Positions 1 through 11,871 of a DNA stretch of 64,000 bases are shown in pieces. The position numbers and the translations under genes were made by a program. Every line of letters starts with the position of its first letter. Positions within the stretch are counted from its first letter, which is position 1. The stretch is taken from assembly GCA_016800925.1 (NCBI GenBank), contig JABCPU010000208.1:1-64000 (forward strand), read 5' to 3'. This stretch comes from Suillus spraguei (taxonomy: Eukaryota; Basidiomycota; Agaricomycetes; Boletales; Suillaceae). The notes beneath the pieces were generated by a model, which was not told the DNA's origin, searched no databases, and saw only the letters and a program-made list of their open reading frames with translations.

Positions 1-905
1 CTCGGCACTCACTCAGAATAATGTGAAAGTTATTGATCCACACATGTTGAGTGCCGAACCCCGAACCCCGGCAGCCGACATTCGGGACTCAGGACTCAGA
101 ACAATATGAAAGATATTGATTTGCACATGTAAAGTGCCAAATGCCGAATGACGGAACCCGGAACTCGGCACTTGGCACTCAGAATAATGTGAAATTTATT
201 GATCCACATATGTTGAGTGCCGAACCCCGAACCCCGACAGCCAGAACTCGGGACTTGGGACTCACAACATTGTGAATGATATTGATCCAAACATTGCATG
301 TGCCGAACGCCAACTGCCGAGCCCTGGCACCCGGAACTTGGCAGTTGGCACTCAGAATAATGTGAAAGTTATTGATCCACATATGTTGAGTGCTGAACCC
401 CGAACCCCGGCAGCCAGAACTCAGGACTCGGGACTCACAACATTGTGAATGATATTGATCCACACATGTTAAGTGCCGAATGCCGAATGCTGAGCCCTGG
501 CACCCAGAACTCGGCACTTGGCACTCAGAATAATGTGAAATTTATTGATCCACACATGTTGAGTGCCGAACGCCGAATGCCAAGCCCCGGCACCTGGAAC
601 TCAGCACTTGGCACTCAGAATAATGTGAAAGATATTGATCCACACAATGTGAGTGCTGAACCCTGAACCATGGCACAGATATCTATTTCATCTCAAATCT
701 TGAGTGCTGAACCCCAAACCATGAAATCCGGTAGTCCACAATTTTGGGTTCAGGGTTTGGTACCTAAGAGTCGTGACTTGCCACTCAGAAATATGTGAGG
801 CAATCTTGCCATTCAGAAGTTGAGTTCCATGAATTGAGTCCCAAACTCTGAGTACCTCGGCACTCAGGCATTCACCACTCAGCATTCGGGATTTAGGACT
901 CTACA
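1..905. repeat. Satellite-like array, GTGAAAGATATTGATCCACA family, copy 1
   Basis: About 90-120-bp degenerate units repeat in one orientation. Each carries an AT-rich part (GTGAAAGATATTGATCCACA and variants, then CATGTTGAGTGCCGAA) followed by a GC-rich part made of CCGAACCCCG, CCCGGCA and ACTCGGGACTCAG words. The array probably starts before the window. Its right edge (about 660-900) continues without a break into the sequence next to a KDZ transposase remnant, exactly as at 26950-27190, so the array looks like part of that mobile unit. Short open frames across it are by-products of the repeat and are not genes. Confidence 0.85.
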
Positions 906-1140
906 TCCGGATCTTGAAATCCAGTCCTCGAAATCCGGAACAAAATATTTGGGGGTCAAGACAATCATTTGGATGGAATATAATATTTTACATCATGTAT
1001 GAAATGAAGACCTCTCTAATCTAAACACAGTGAAGAGGACTCCACTCCCCTGCCTCTCTTCAATCTCTGTAGCATGTCAGTGTACATCTTCACCTCTGCC
1101 ATCTTCTCATGGATACCCTCATCTTGCTCCTCCATCAATG

Positions 1141-1455
1141 CTACCAGGCATGCTCAATCATCTTAAGTCCCATCACTGATGGGCCTGATGAGTCATTTAC
1201 CTCCTCAGGAAGAACCAAGCCATCATCCTCAACTCCATTTTCCATCCAATGCTGGTAGTGAACAACACAGGACCTCATGATTTGACCCCATTGCCATGGT
1301 TCATTCGGAATTTCGGTGTGTCCCATCCACCATGGAGTATCATAGCTGGGAATAATCCAGGATGGATGTCCCGGAGCTGCGACATCATCAAACTGACATA
1401 GGTGGGATGAAAAGATGTGGTCTGGAACAGTGTTCCAGGTGAGCATGGGATACAA
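1141..1455 (-). CDS. Unidentified ORF shared by both KDZ-flanking units
   Basis: An open frame of 104 codons, rich in Trp, His and Pro (for example PWWMGHTEIPNEPWQWGQ). The same DNA occurs at about 27403-27717, where a single-base loss in a C-run breaks the frame. It lies just downstream of the KDZ transposase remnant on the same strand, so it may be its last exon, a second gene of the unit, or an exon of a gene whose other parts were lost. I do not recognise a domain. The composition looks coding, but no start or splice context is convincing. Confidence 0.35.
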   Translation of the reverse strand: MYPMLTWNTVPDHIFSSHLCQFDDVAAPGHPSWIIPSYDTPWWMGHTEIPNEPWQWGQIMRSCVVHYQHWMENGVEDDGLVLPEEVNDSSGPSVMGLKMIEHAW

Positions 1456-1597
1456 TGTCAGGACATGAGCGACGGGGCTTGGAACAACAGAAATGATGTT
1501 CCTTGCAGCTGAGTACTGCAGGAGTGGTGTAACAAATGTCTGTTGGAAATCTCAGCATTGCCCACCAAAGTCAGCCGGTCATCCGGTCATCAGTCAC

Positions 1598-2786
1598 TTA
1601 CATTGATCTCCCATTGCAGCCCAGCTTTAAAGTACATGATCCGGGCAGAAGAGGGATGGTTGTTAGCAGCCTCCATCTGATATTGAAAGATACATGCGTG
1701 GATGCACGAAGGGCTTGAGATTTGGCTTGCCTAACTGTTGTTTGGAACAGGATAGCCTTGTTGCACAAGTGAATGTGGAGACTGTGCAGGGCATCATTGG
1801 CCTGCCCTTCACAAAGCGACATCTCCAACGGAATCAGATCCTCTGCCATACAGCGTCTGCAATGATCAACCCTGAGGTTTGATGGCAATGGAATTATGGT
1901 AAGCTCAGGGGAGTTTGTCCACGCATCAGATGTCTCAGTGAAATCTGCCAGGTCATCATCGAGATCATCAAGAATATCTATGTTCAAGTCATCAGGATCG
2001 TCATCTGCATCAAATCCCTCTCCAAGATGCGTAAGAGCAGACCGAGTGAATTCATCTATCTGGCCTTGGAGATGATCACATTGCCGGGCAATATCTAATC
2101 TCTGTGTCTCCGTCGATCGTCTTCCAATTCTGCGGACCTCGATGAGCAATGCAATTTGAGCCTCTTCAATTGCCAACCCAATTGATATCCATGTTGCCAC
2201 AGATCTGTGAGAGGGTGCTGCATTACAGGCATTACCCGCTTCTAGTAGTCTAAGCTCGATCTCCTTTTTGCTTGGTGCTAAGTGCAAAATTAATTTGGAG
2301 CTCCACGGAGACAAAGAATGTCAACTTACCCTTCTTGATATTGATTTCATATAAATCCATCGCCGCAGGATCCCTGATTCTCTTGGACTGAGCGACCATC
2401 TCGCTGGCTAACCATTGTGTCTTTAAATTGCCAGGTGCAGCTTCATCAAGTCTGTCGAAAGCCTTGCCACTTTCGGCGATGCCATTCTTCGCCAGCTTGT
2501 ATTTCCGGCAAAGAGTCCTTTTCATGTGGATCATCTTGCAGAAATTGGAATCATTCATCTGATAATCAAGACATTCCTTTCGGTGCGGGGATGACATTCC
2601 CCAAGCGGCAGGGGAAATCAGGTTGAGACATGCCCATAGGGTCTCCATGATCTCTCCATCAATCGGCCAATGCCTTCAATAAAATTTGAAGCATATCAGA
2701 CATAGCAACTGTCCTGATGTCCATGCACATGCCACAACCTGATTCCAGGAATGATGGTCAGTTCCGGTACCATGTCAAGGTATCGG
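1598..2786 (-). pseudogene. KDZ (Kyakuja-Dileera-Zisupton) transposase remnant, C-terminal part, copy 1
   Basis: Minus-strand frames 2250-2648 and 1598-2314 give the C-terminal part of a KDZ-family transposase. It starts at WHVHGHQD, continues with ETLWACLNLISPAAWGM and reaches an acidic stretch followed by QANDALHSLHIHLCNKA, a pattern I know from agaricomycete KDZ proteins. The CxC2 zinc cluster and the catalytic core are absent. Compared with 27851-30164, this copy also lacks about 0.87 kb at about 1713, so the last quarter of the protein is missing. The sequence stops matching copy 2 exactly at 2786, where a TGTAA...TTACA element begins. It cannot encode an active transposase. Confidence 0.8.
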
Positions 2787-3748
2787 TGTAAAGATACAAC
2801 CTAGCTTGGGCTGTAGATAAACCACTGCCTAAACTAGTATGTGAGTCTTGCGCTCTGTCTAGTCTGCTTCACTTGTAAGAACAAGAGTGTTCGACCCTAA
2901 ATGGGGATGCCTATAAGTATGGTCAAGTTCAAGTCTAACTTATGTGCGCAACAAGCATCAGGTCAGTGGTAAGTTGCCATGGTCAGTGATGATACCACTG
3001 GAACTAGCACCGTGAGTAGCGGTGCTACCGTGGTTGAGATAAGGTCAGTAACAGTTGCATCAAGCAAGCGATGTTGAGCGGTGATATCAGCGGTAGCAGT
3101 AAAGTAGCGAGCGGTGCAAAGAAACAGTAAAGAAGTCCGCGGTACTTTCAGCAGTAAAGCAGTGGTGCATGAGAAGTTCAGTCAAAGTAACAGTCAAAAG
3201 TCCAGCGGTATGCCAGTGGTACGGAGAACGAGCGTGATGTATTAACAAGCGATAAGGAAACTTTAAAGACTATGTCCACTACTGGGTAGATCCAGAGCTA
3301 GACAGTAATCCTGACCTATAGTACGTGCAATGGTGTAAAATCAGGTGTCTCTATCGTGCGGGGTACGTGGTGCTTATATCCTAAATTGTATGTACTCAGA
3401 ATACTCTAGGCGAGATCAGTAGCGCTGGAGTGTAGTAACCACCATAAGTAAACATAGCGCAAGGCACTGCGGCACGAGGCAACATGTAATAAGGCTTGCC
3501 GTGGAATCAGTGATAACGAACAGAAAACAAACTATGCACCAAATGGAGCTATGCAGACGCGGCAAGGACATGGAAGGACACCGGTTCATGGAACGAGGTG
3601 TGGCAGTCGGTACGGTGTGTGGTATGCGTGGGATGCTGCCGGTACTGCTAAAGGGGTAAGACGGCCATGGACAAGTGGTAACTCCTGTAGACGTGAGATG
3701 AGTGTCAAAATATGGGGTTTTAAGCCCAGCGCCAATATGTTCGTTACA
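2787..3748. mobile_element. Probable solo LTR (TGTAA...TTACA) inserted between KDZ and copia remnants
   Basis: A segment of 962 bp begins TGTAAAGATAC and ends CGTTACA, so its termini form a short inverted repeat with TG...CA ends. The left junction is defined by loss of similarity to the second KDZ copy, and the right junction by resumption of a copia gag frame. The interior has no long gene but is full of AGCGGT and CAGTAA words. No target-site duplication is seen, because the two flanks derive from different elements; rearrangement is likely. The LTR family is not identified. Confidence 0.5.
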
Positions 3749-3962
3749 CCACACTCCCATCTTCCTTCGTGAGGACCTTTGTCTTTGGGTCTATTTTATA
3801 CATGACCGGTTTGACTGCTCTCCCATCAATGTATCACATCAAACCTTGGGCACTTACAGCCATTAGTGTCCTCTGCTTGTACATGATCCAATTTGAACCA
3901 TTGTCAGCTAACTTCAGGACATTGAACAGGGAAGAAGTAGTGCCGGGGGGCGTAGTATCCAT
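3749..3962 (-). pseudogene. Ty1/copia gag N-terminal fragment
   Basis: Read on the minus strand from ATG at 3962, the frame gives LADNGSNWIMYKQRTLMAV, then a stop, then YIDGRAVKPV and DPKTKVLTKEDG. This is the characteristic N-terminus of basidiomycete Ty1/copia Gag (NWxxYKxR, then GLMRYxDGRA). The internal stop (3834-3836) is TGA where the family has Arg, consistent with CGA to TGA. Just upstream of the ATG, around 3972-3995 on the minus strand, lies CCCAGAGGTTATGAGC, which resembles the primer-binding region of such elements. The frame is cut at 3748 by the solo LTR. Confidence 0.7.
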
Positions 3963-6716
3963 GGTGAGGTCAGGGCTCATAACCTCTGGGATTATGAGAT
4001 GAATGGGGAGGGAGCGGGCAAGCTAGATAACAAGGTAAATCTCAGTCTCTTGAAAAGAACTCTATTGACAGTTAAAATGACAACTACTCAACTGACCATT
4101 TTCGATGTTTTGGGCATTTGGAGTTTCCTACACTCAATTTCTTATCTATTTCATTTCCCCAGTTCTCAATGCTGGATATATGTTTCTGTAAATTTCGCCC
4201 TAGGATACTAAATATATGTGAAATGTACTGGAGGTGTCTGATCATTAAATATCGATAATTTGAAGGCATAGGCCCCTTATCAGTAGAAATAGCAAGTATA
4301 TGCACTAGCTCACAACTCCGGACTATTCTAAGCTGATCCTAGTTATAAAAAGCAGGTATATGTGCTATTATAATGGTATATAAACAGGTATGACTATTAA
4401 TGCAAGAGTAGAGTAGTCAGAAACATCAAACTTGTGAAACATGTGATTTATCAAGTTATTGTTCCTGTAGAAGGATCCTATAGGTTTCCTGGAGTATCTA
4501 GCTGATAAATATGCTCTAAATATGCATAGGAATGGACCGCACACCTTCCTTGAGGTTCGGTCCTACAGGAAAAAAAAATTACAGCAGGTAAATCATCAGG
4601 AGAGGGGGGATGCACTACACAACAAGGTCTTATACTGTTGTTCTGAGCTCCTTATACATTGTTCATAATGTTGGATAAATGCTGGGAATCATATTTCAAA
4701 GGCTCTGTACCTATAGATTAACACATGAGAACATATTTTGTGTTTTCCTGTATATATGCTATATCTATTGATGTAGGACGCTTCAGGGGGTCAAATAAAG
4801 ATGGGAATTTCTTTGTATATACTCTTAAACATGGTCTGAATATCATAGAACACTTCCCTATTAAAGGGGAAAAAGTGCGAAAGTGTTCTATACCCTAACC
4901 TACTTTGAATGGCCCCTGGAGGAGGAGGAGAAATAGAAATAAACAAAAAAAGCGGTCTATTATACTATATTATACATATTTATACCAAACTACTACTTAG
5001 ATATAGGGTGGAACTCATTGTGGTGTAGTGGTGAAGCTGCAGTAAGGTGGGGAGGGTGTGGGAACAATTGATATTGTGGAGATTCCCAAAGTGGGCGATG
5101 TTTTTGGTGTTGTGGGGAAATTCCCACAGTAGGTGTCCCAAAATGCGGAGCTATGAAGTGTGAGAATATTGTGGGGAGGTGTAGGTGGCCAAAAATGCGA
5201 AAATATGCTGGGAATGATGTGTACCTGGGATTCACCAAGGATACATCAACCTGGACAGTGGATAGTTAAACTGAAAGATGTATGGGGGTTTTTGGCTAAT
5301 AAGCCAGTTTGGATATATCAATATGACAGTATGAGCTGACTATTGGTCATTCTGGCCTTGCGCTCGGACCATTCTTCTTATCACTTCCCGCTGGTACCTA
5401 TCTCGGATCCTTCGGCCTCTTCCCTCTCGGATCGCTCAGATTCCAACAGCCTGTTCTGTTGTTTAATTCAGTAACCGCCGCCACCATGACGCGAACGAGC
5501 GCAAGGGTTTGGGGTTATTTGGTCTTGTGTACGCCTTCAAGCTGGGTATGTACATTGCATCCTGAGTTTCAGTTTCATAAATACGGCAAGGTGTCTAGAT
5601 GACTTAATATGAGGGATATTGGACAACTGGTCCCCCTCCTGTCTTCGTGGAAGAAGATTACGGTTCTGTGACTTGATCGACTCTCTTGAAGGCGCGACAC
5701 ATCCAGGATAGTTCATTATGGAATGGTACTTGGGTTCGTGTCTCTTGCTATAGCGTCTAACTTTTATTCATCGTATTTATGTGCCAGCAATCAGTTTCAA
5801 ATGCACGAGCTGGATACAGCCACGCAACTTCTGCTTAGTCTATATCGTTCATTCACTGCAATGCACGTCGTAGGTCGAATCAAGGCTGAACCAGCCCGTC
5901 CAACAAGGACCTCTTTTGCGGCGATGGTGACGCTCCTTGAAATCTGTCGTTCAAAAGGTGTGCTCTCATGGTTCCTTAGAGTTGTTCATTTGTATGTCTC
6001 CTGCAGATTTTACCCTTGCTCGCGGTCTCTGTTGCCTGTTGTCGAGCCCTGTTGCAGAGTCAATGCTAACGACCCCTCGATATCTTCTATCCTACATGTT
6101 TCACTCCCACCTTTTCCAGCGCTACACTCCAAGCCAATTCTCTCATCTTTTCAAGCAACTCCTCTAGCGTCGGGATAAATCGTATCTCCGTAGCCCCACT
6201 TTTGTTTCTTCTCAACAGCGACTTGGGAAACTTGGTCTGTCATCGGCTGTGCCGAGGAGAGTGATGCCTGTCTGATAGGGACGGGAACGAACGAGAAGAC
6301 GAGTCTGATGAGCACCATACAATACTTTGATTACAAAAACTCCCGCTCTGGAGAGTACCCATTTCTTACTCCGCAGCTTAGTTGCATAGCGATCTGAACC
6401 ATTAGTCTGTCATGTGTAGTTTAGGAAAAATTCAGTAAGATATCCGTTCTTGCTTTATTGATTGCGGCGTGTACTTATTGTCGTACGAAGCCAAGTACAA
6501 AAGCAAATTTAATATGGGTCTTTGAATGAAGGGGGCGGTCGTGAATGAATCTGTACAATAACTTGGCGCGAGATGACGGTGCTGACGGAGAAGGCAATGG
6601 ATAGGTCTCCAATGTCTACTTTGAAACATATGGTATATTTATGCATGGTGATAACGCAGGTGTGACCATCAAGTACAAATTAATCAGGTTAGAGATACCC
6701 GGCCTTCTAAATACAT
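3963..6716. other. AT-rich interval without a recognisable gene
   Basis: About 2.7 kb. The left part may include the LTR and leader of the copia remnant. A repeat at 4993-5238 recurs near 54960. A 151-codon plus-strand frame at 5723-6178 has no familiar motif; it contains a possible GT...CTGCAG intron around 5959-6006, after which a second frame continues. I cannot support a function for it. The stretch 6180-6716 is the downstream flank of the minus-strand HET gene. Confidence 0.5.
4993..5238. repeat. Interspersed repeat with TTTTCGCATTTTTGGCCACC words
   Basis: On the minus strand this segment reads CATTTTCGCATTTTTGGCCACCTAC-type blocks alternating with TGGGAA(T/G)TTCCCCACA and CTCACACTTCA words. 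The same blocks occur on the plus strand at about 54975-55110. It is probably a small non-autonomous element or a shared promoter-like repeat; no terminal repeats or target duplication could be fixed by eye. Confidence 0.5.
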
Positions 6717-9585
6717 CTACAGTATTTCTACGGTACCTATGTGCATATTATCAACGGAAGAAATGTCTTTGACTTGTGCAACAATGTTATGGTCCGACAC
6801 GATCCTCTTGTATTCTCCGGTACGCTGCCGCGCTAGTAAAAATACGTTAAAAGGTTGTCGGAGACGAACCATCAACCGTAAGGCTTCTGTGCTCTCCGAA
6901 TCATCTGTGGAATCAGGCTGGTCTGCAAAGTCAGATACCTCGAGGAGATACCGATCCCATGGACGGACAAGTAACAACGTCCGCCGATTGAGCCTTGAAC
7001 GCGAGAAGTGAAGTAGGGGTTCTTTGGTGGTGATCAGCAGATCATTAAGTCCCTCTGCCTTGATGTGATACGTGTCCTGGGCTAGACCGCGGCTTGGGCC
7101 AACTTCCGTGATACGGAATGAAATGCAAGGCAGATGAAGTCTGCAGTTTGCAAACCGAGGAGCACTCAGCTGTTCAAGCTGATCATACAGTTCTAATGCC
7201 AGATCTGTATCCATGGTTTGTCGCAACGAAGAGACTTGTGTGCGAATATCATCGTCAGACAAAGGTGGAAGGGTGCGTGGAGGGGTGGTGTAAGAGGTAA
7301 TGTGAGCCGGAAGACAGCTATTGAACTCGGAAGGTTGTCCGATCCACTCCAGAACGCTGATATCACCCGATCGAGCCACAATCTCCTGCAAGAGCCGCCC
7401 GAGCGCATTCTGCCTCCTCTCGCCATAAATGACGGGTAGGGTGATGCCAAAAATGCCAAATAATGAGTACGCGACATCTTCCTGCAAAGTGGTGACACGC
7501 TTCGATGCCCACTGCAGTTTCTCCCGCGCGCCGGTCATACCTGGACGAAAAGTCACCAGGGCCTGCGCATCTATCCCCGTTGCATTCTCCAACTCCTTCA
7601 TGATTGCAGAGGACTCCTTGTGGTTAGGAGAACGATTGCCGAGATACAACGACCAATCTTTTTGATAAAAGATGACGACTTTCGGGGCGACAAATTCTTG
7701 AAAGGTCCATCCTCGCTCATTCCAAATACTCCTGGCTAGTGCACCAGGCTTGGATGACGGAGGGACATCGGATAGGTAGACGATGGTAAGTGCTGAGTGG
7801 CGGTACCAGACGAACATAGAGTTGACCGATTCTTGAACCTCGGTGTTGCTCCTCTTGTCGATGCAGCATGTGTCCATCCATGCCCATCGATACCCAGCAT
7901 CACGAGCAACTTTGCAGAACGACTGCAGTTTCACGAGGCCACCAAGTTCGTTCAACTCGTAGACGACTTTGTCTTGAATGTCAAGTAGCACCACCTCCGT
8001 TTCTTCCCACCTGTGTGATAGCAGGACGCAGCGGAAGTATGTCGCCGTGACATCTTTGATGCGCCCAGTTTGGAGGTCTGAATGCTTTGTTGTGGATGAC
8101 AAAAGCTCCTTGTACTCTGCACTCATTTTGAAGGTGCTCATTTGTGCCGCTCGGTCGCACAAGACACCGGTGGAGGTATTAAGAAGACGTAGCGGAGCAT
8201 ATTCGAGTTCCGTCCAAACGGCTCTTTGGATAGCGTCTCCTACTTGGGATGGATGGATATGCTGCTGACGCAGATCTGCAAAACAAGATGAGCAGTTCGA
8301 GACGATGGAGGAGTGCTCTATGGCTTACCTCGTACTTTCGCTTCGGGAGCATGGTCCAACTTGGACAACATGATTGTGAAGGCGTCGATAGCTTCGTCGT
8401 AACGTTGCAAGCCACGCAGTGCTGTATGTTTCAACTGGTATCCGATATGAGACGAAAGATCGAGTACGATGGCCTATGCATCGAGGAGATCAACATGAAC
8501 CGCAAAAACGTGAAAGTCATCACACCTTTTGCGCGTCCTGGAGCGCATCCTCCCATAGCATTTTATCTAACTTTGCCTGGCTAGACTTTGCAAAGGTCGT
8601 GATGGTTGGAATCTATACGACACATGTTCAATATGTGGTATATGAATCAAGGACGAAAACATGCCTTTGAAATGATGTCATCGGGTACTGCCCACTCTGT
8701 GATCATCTTATCGCCACCTCCACTGAGGATGTGTTTTCCATCCACGGAGAAAGTGACGCATCTCAGGTAGGATGAGTGCTTGAAGGTGGCAACGGTTCGT
8801 TGATCGGAGAGCTGCCAGAGACGGACATGGCCGTCATGAGATGCCGAGGCGACGAGGGTGCCAGTAGAATTAAAGGCAATGGCATAGATAGCTTGAGAGT
8901 GGCCCTGCCAAGGACTGCCAACCCGCTCCCAGGTCGATGTATCCCATTCGCGTATGGTAGGATCACTGCCACTTGTGAGAAGGCGTGTGCCATCGGGCAT
9001 CCACGCGAGTGAGAAGTTGTATGATTTGTGACCCTTGAAGGATGCGACGCATTTTCTTGTGCCTGGATTATAAATTTGAATATCTTTGTTTGTTGTGATG
9101 GCAAGAAGTTCTCCAGACGGCGAATATCGAACGCAATTGACATCGCTAGCACACCTGATCGGATCTCCTTGTTGCTGCCAGGTTTTGGTGTTCCACAGTT
9201 TTGTCGTTTGGTCAAATGAACCACTGGCCAGTACTGTTCCATCGGGAGAAAAGTCCAGCGATTTGATCCAACTGGAGTGGGCTTTGATGAGTGATTCGCC
9301 CGTTTCTCCGTGCCAGATGATGATCTTTCCGCCACCATCACCGCTTGCTATCAACTGCCCATCCCGTGATACTGCCAAACTCCACACCCATGTGTGGTGC
9401 TCCTCCATCTTCTTCAACACATCACCTGTTTTCAAGTCCCACAGATGAAGTGTCTTGTCGTCCGAGGCTGTAACCATCCGCCATTCATCGGGAAAAACTG
9501 CGACTGCCCTTACCCCGTCTTCATGACCTTTGAACGTTCGCAGGGGGATAGGGATAGGGATAGGGATAGGGATGAGCTCCGGCAT
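6717..9585 (-). CDS. WD40-TPR-HET domain protein (four exons, about 903 aa)
   Basis: I join four exons: 9585-8665, 8612-8526, 8473-8329 and 8275-6717. Intron phases agree at every junction and introns are 52-53 nt; the first uses a rare GC-AG pair (AAG/GCATGT...TATAG). Residues about 15-300 form seven WD40 repeats (LRTFKGHEDGVRAV, then units ending in D-x-x-LW or IKEW-like strands). Residues 308-385 are TPR-like (LWEDALQDAQKAIVLD, then YDEAIDAFTIML). From about 470 comes a HET domain: LLSHRW, WAWMDTCCIDK, SMFVWYRHS, GWTFQEFVAPK. HET domains act in fungal non-self recognition and cell death. The order is inverted relative to the classic HET-NACHT-WD40 proteins and no NTPase is present. If the GC intron is not used, this would be two adjacent genes: WD40 (8647-9585) and TPR-HET. 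Confidence 0.82.
9545..9575. repeat. Hexanucleotide microsatellite coding for (Pro-Ile)n
   Basis: Four to five copies of GGGATA on the plus strand (CCCTAT on the coding strand) lie at the very start of the WD40-TPR-HET gene and encode alternating Pro-Ile before the first WD40 repeat. In-frame length change here would alter the N-terminus without breaking the frame. Confidence 0.85.
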
Positions 9586-10331
9586 TTTACTGGAAGTTGA
9601 CAGCGTTGGGCTGGGTTGAGGTGGACTTTGGAGGTATTGTGGGTGTCTTCCTCTAGGTTGCAGAGGTGCGTGTATTGTGCGTATGGTGCTGCTTCATTGC
9701 ATCCGTCTCGTTTCCTTAGACGCCCAGGCACGAACCCTCTACCCTCAATCACTGTTATGGCAAGAATGTACCCTATCAGTGTCATGCCAGCCGTTCTCGA
9801 TACTGTAGCACCCCAGCACCTCTGTAATGCATACATGCGTCCGACTGTTGTCTTCAAAGCTTCCGGAATGCATCCCATCCCATTCACTCGAACAGTCGGT
9901 GCTTCCCAGCGGTCGAATCTATCCTACATGACTCCATAATTATTGTTGCTTTTCGTGTCGAGCTGCTACTCCAGCACATCACCATGTCACTCTTCGAACA
10001 CATGTATTTAGCTTACTGCAATATCACCCCTCCATCCCATTGACTCCCAAGTTCTGCATATTCTGCAAGCAACCAAGTTTCATATTCTTTTTTTGTTTTG
10101 GAAAAGCGAGTCTATCATGTAGCAACCGACACCGTCTGGCCCTACATAAACGCTTATAGCAACGCCTAGGCGTTGTCCAAGGGAAAATGCAACTTAAGCA
10201 CACTCTACATCCATAGAGTAGTGTGGGGCTCCATATACTACCTGGTTGCCTCGGTCTGCGGGGGTCTAGGTAGTTTTATACCCACTAAAACCTCTAGGGT
10301 GGTTACCCAGTCTTTCTGTACGAGTCCACCA
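9586..10331. other. Upstream flank of the HET gene, no gene seen
   Basis: The interval holds the presumed promoter of the minus-strand WD40-TPR-HET gene and no convincing coding frame. Scattered poly-T and AT runs are present near 10085. Confidence 0.5.
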
Positions 10332-10384
10332 CCTGTTGTGCCTTCGGCACAGGAAGCAAAAGGAGTGCGAAGCACTCCTTTTGC
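10332..10384. other. Two adjacent short hairpins
   Basis: The first pairs TGTGCC (10337-10342) with GGCACA across TTC. The second is perfect, with 13-bp arms (10356-10368 and 10372-10384; GCAAAAGGAGTGC) around a GAA loop. They precede two copies of CTTGGCTTCATCC. The structure may belong to a small element or a terminator-like region; no flanking gene uses it clearly. Confidence 0.7.
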
Positions 10385-10704
10385 TCCCTGGCCTTGGCTT
10401 CATCCTAATAATTCTGTTTGCCTTCCTGGCCTTGGCTTCATCCCAATTAATAATTATCTTCAAAAATGATAATAGGTTTTGAAATAAATTATAATTTTGA
10501 CCAATATTTTGACAGAAGTAAAAGTACCACATCACCATCTTTGTGAGTTTATATTTTGCCCATCTCATCCTCATGTCATTGCATTTGATTTTGATGTTTT
10601 TAAATTATTTACTGCAAACTATTAACTTGAATAAATCTTTTGTGTCAAGTTTTAATAGGGGGCAACAGTATTAAGTTGTCACACAACAAATTCATGCAAG
10701 TGTC

Positions 10705-10777
10705 CCATCTCCTGTCTCCCATCTCCCGTCTCCCGTCTTGTGTCTCCCGTCTCCCGTCTCCCGTCTCCCGTCTCCCA

Positions 10778-10832
<55 letters not shown>

Positions 10833-11210
10833 GTCTCCCATCTCCCATCTCCCATCTCCTGTCTCCCCCTGTCTCCTGTCTCCCGTCTCCCGTCTCCCGT
10901 CTCCCGTCTCCCGTCTCCCGTCTCCCGTCTCCCGTCTCCCGTCTCCCGTCTCCCGTCTCCCGCCTCCCGTCTCCCGTCTCCCATCTCCCGTCTCCCATCT
11001 CCCGTCTCCCATCTCCCATCCCCTCCCGTCTCCCATCTCCCGTCTCCCATCTCCCGTCTCCCGTCTCCCGTCTCCCGTCTCCCGTCTCCCGTCTCCCGTC
11101 TCCCGTCTCCCGTCTCCCGTCTCCCGTCTCCCGTCCCGTCTCCCGTCTCCCGTCTCCCGTCTCCCGTCTCCCGTCTCCTGTCTCCTGTCTCCCACCTCCC
11201 ATCTCCCATG
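10705..11210. repeat. Heptanucleotide minisatellite (CCCGTCT)n
   Basis: About 500 bp of CCCGTCT units with CCCATCT and CCTGTCT variants; the complementary strand is AGACGGG. Seven is not a multiple of three and the unit contains no stop in any frame, so long open frames appear on both strands; these are artefacts. The G-rich strand has G3 runs every seven bases. CTTGGCTTCATCCTAATAATT-like words occur on both sides (10391, 10432 and 11648). Confidence 0.95.
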
Positions 11211-11866
11211 CCTTCATTCTCCCCTTCCCATGCTCTTCTGTCCCCCCATCTCTCCATCCTAATGATCATAGCAGCTTTGAAACAAATAACATGATTTTTC
11301 AAATGACAAAGTTCAGATTCTTTGATAGCCAATATATAATCAATCTAACAAAAATTTATCAGAAGTTTTTCCTGAGGGTGGGGGAGGACACTTCCAGCCT
11401 GCTGGCAACTTCCAACCTGGTATTGGTGCCTGATGGAGTAGCTTGTCATAGGTATCAACCTGTTCCTGACAACTTGACCATGCCTTTTGATGGTGCCACC
11501 ACTCCTTCCAGCCCCTGATGAGTTCCTTCTGTTTTTACCTATCAGCCATCTTCTGCAATTGCACTCATTTTTTGCTTGCCCTCCTTTTTTGCTTTCCACT
11601 CCTTTGCACTTCTTTTTGGCTTCACTTTTGACTTCACACTCCCTTTGGCTCCCTTGGCTCCATCCTAATAATTTGGTTTTACCCCCAACCCATGGCAAAT
11701 TTGACCAGCTGCGCAGTCACGTGACCAAATCACGCAATTACGCAATCACACAATCACACAATCACACAATCACACAATGGGACAACTGTTGAATCGGCAC
11801 TCGAAAAAACCACACGAGAAATTAAGCGAGCTAACTGAAACACATGCGAGCATAAGTGAAAACCAC
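11211..11866. other. Intergenic segment with a short octamer repeat
   Basis: No gene is recognised. At about 11728-11778 the octamer AATCACAC repeats about five times. A poly-pyrimidine region lies at 11570-11650. Confidence 0.6.
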
Positions 11867-11871
11867 GTGGC

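Noticed and set aside
4084..4305. Small ORFs in the AT-rich 4-5 kb interval
   Set aside because: No motif, no splice context and the length is expected by chance.
9545..9575. GGGATA run as possible telomeric sequence
   Set aside because: Most fungi use TTAGGG; the run is short, inside a coding exon and in frame with the WD40 protein.
10640..11518. Long overlapping ORFs of up to 292 codons on both strands rich in Ser-Pro-Arg or Gly-Asp-Arg
   Set aside because: They are translations of a 7-bp repeat that has no stop codon in any frame.
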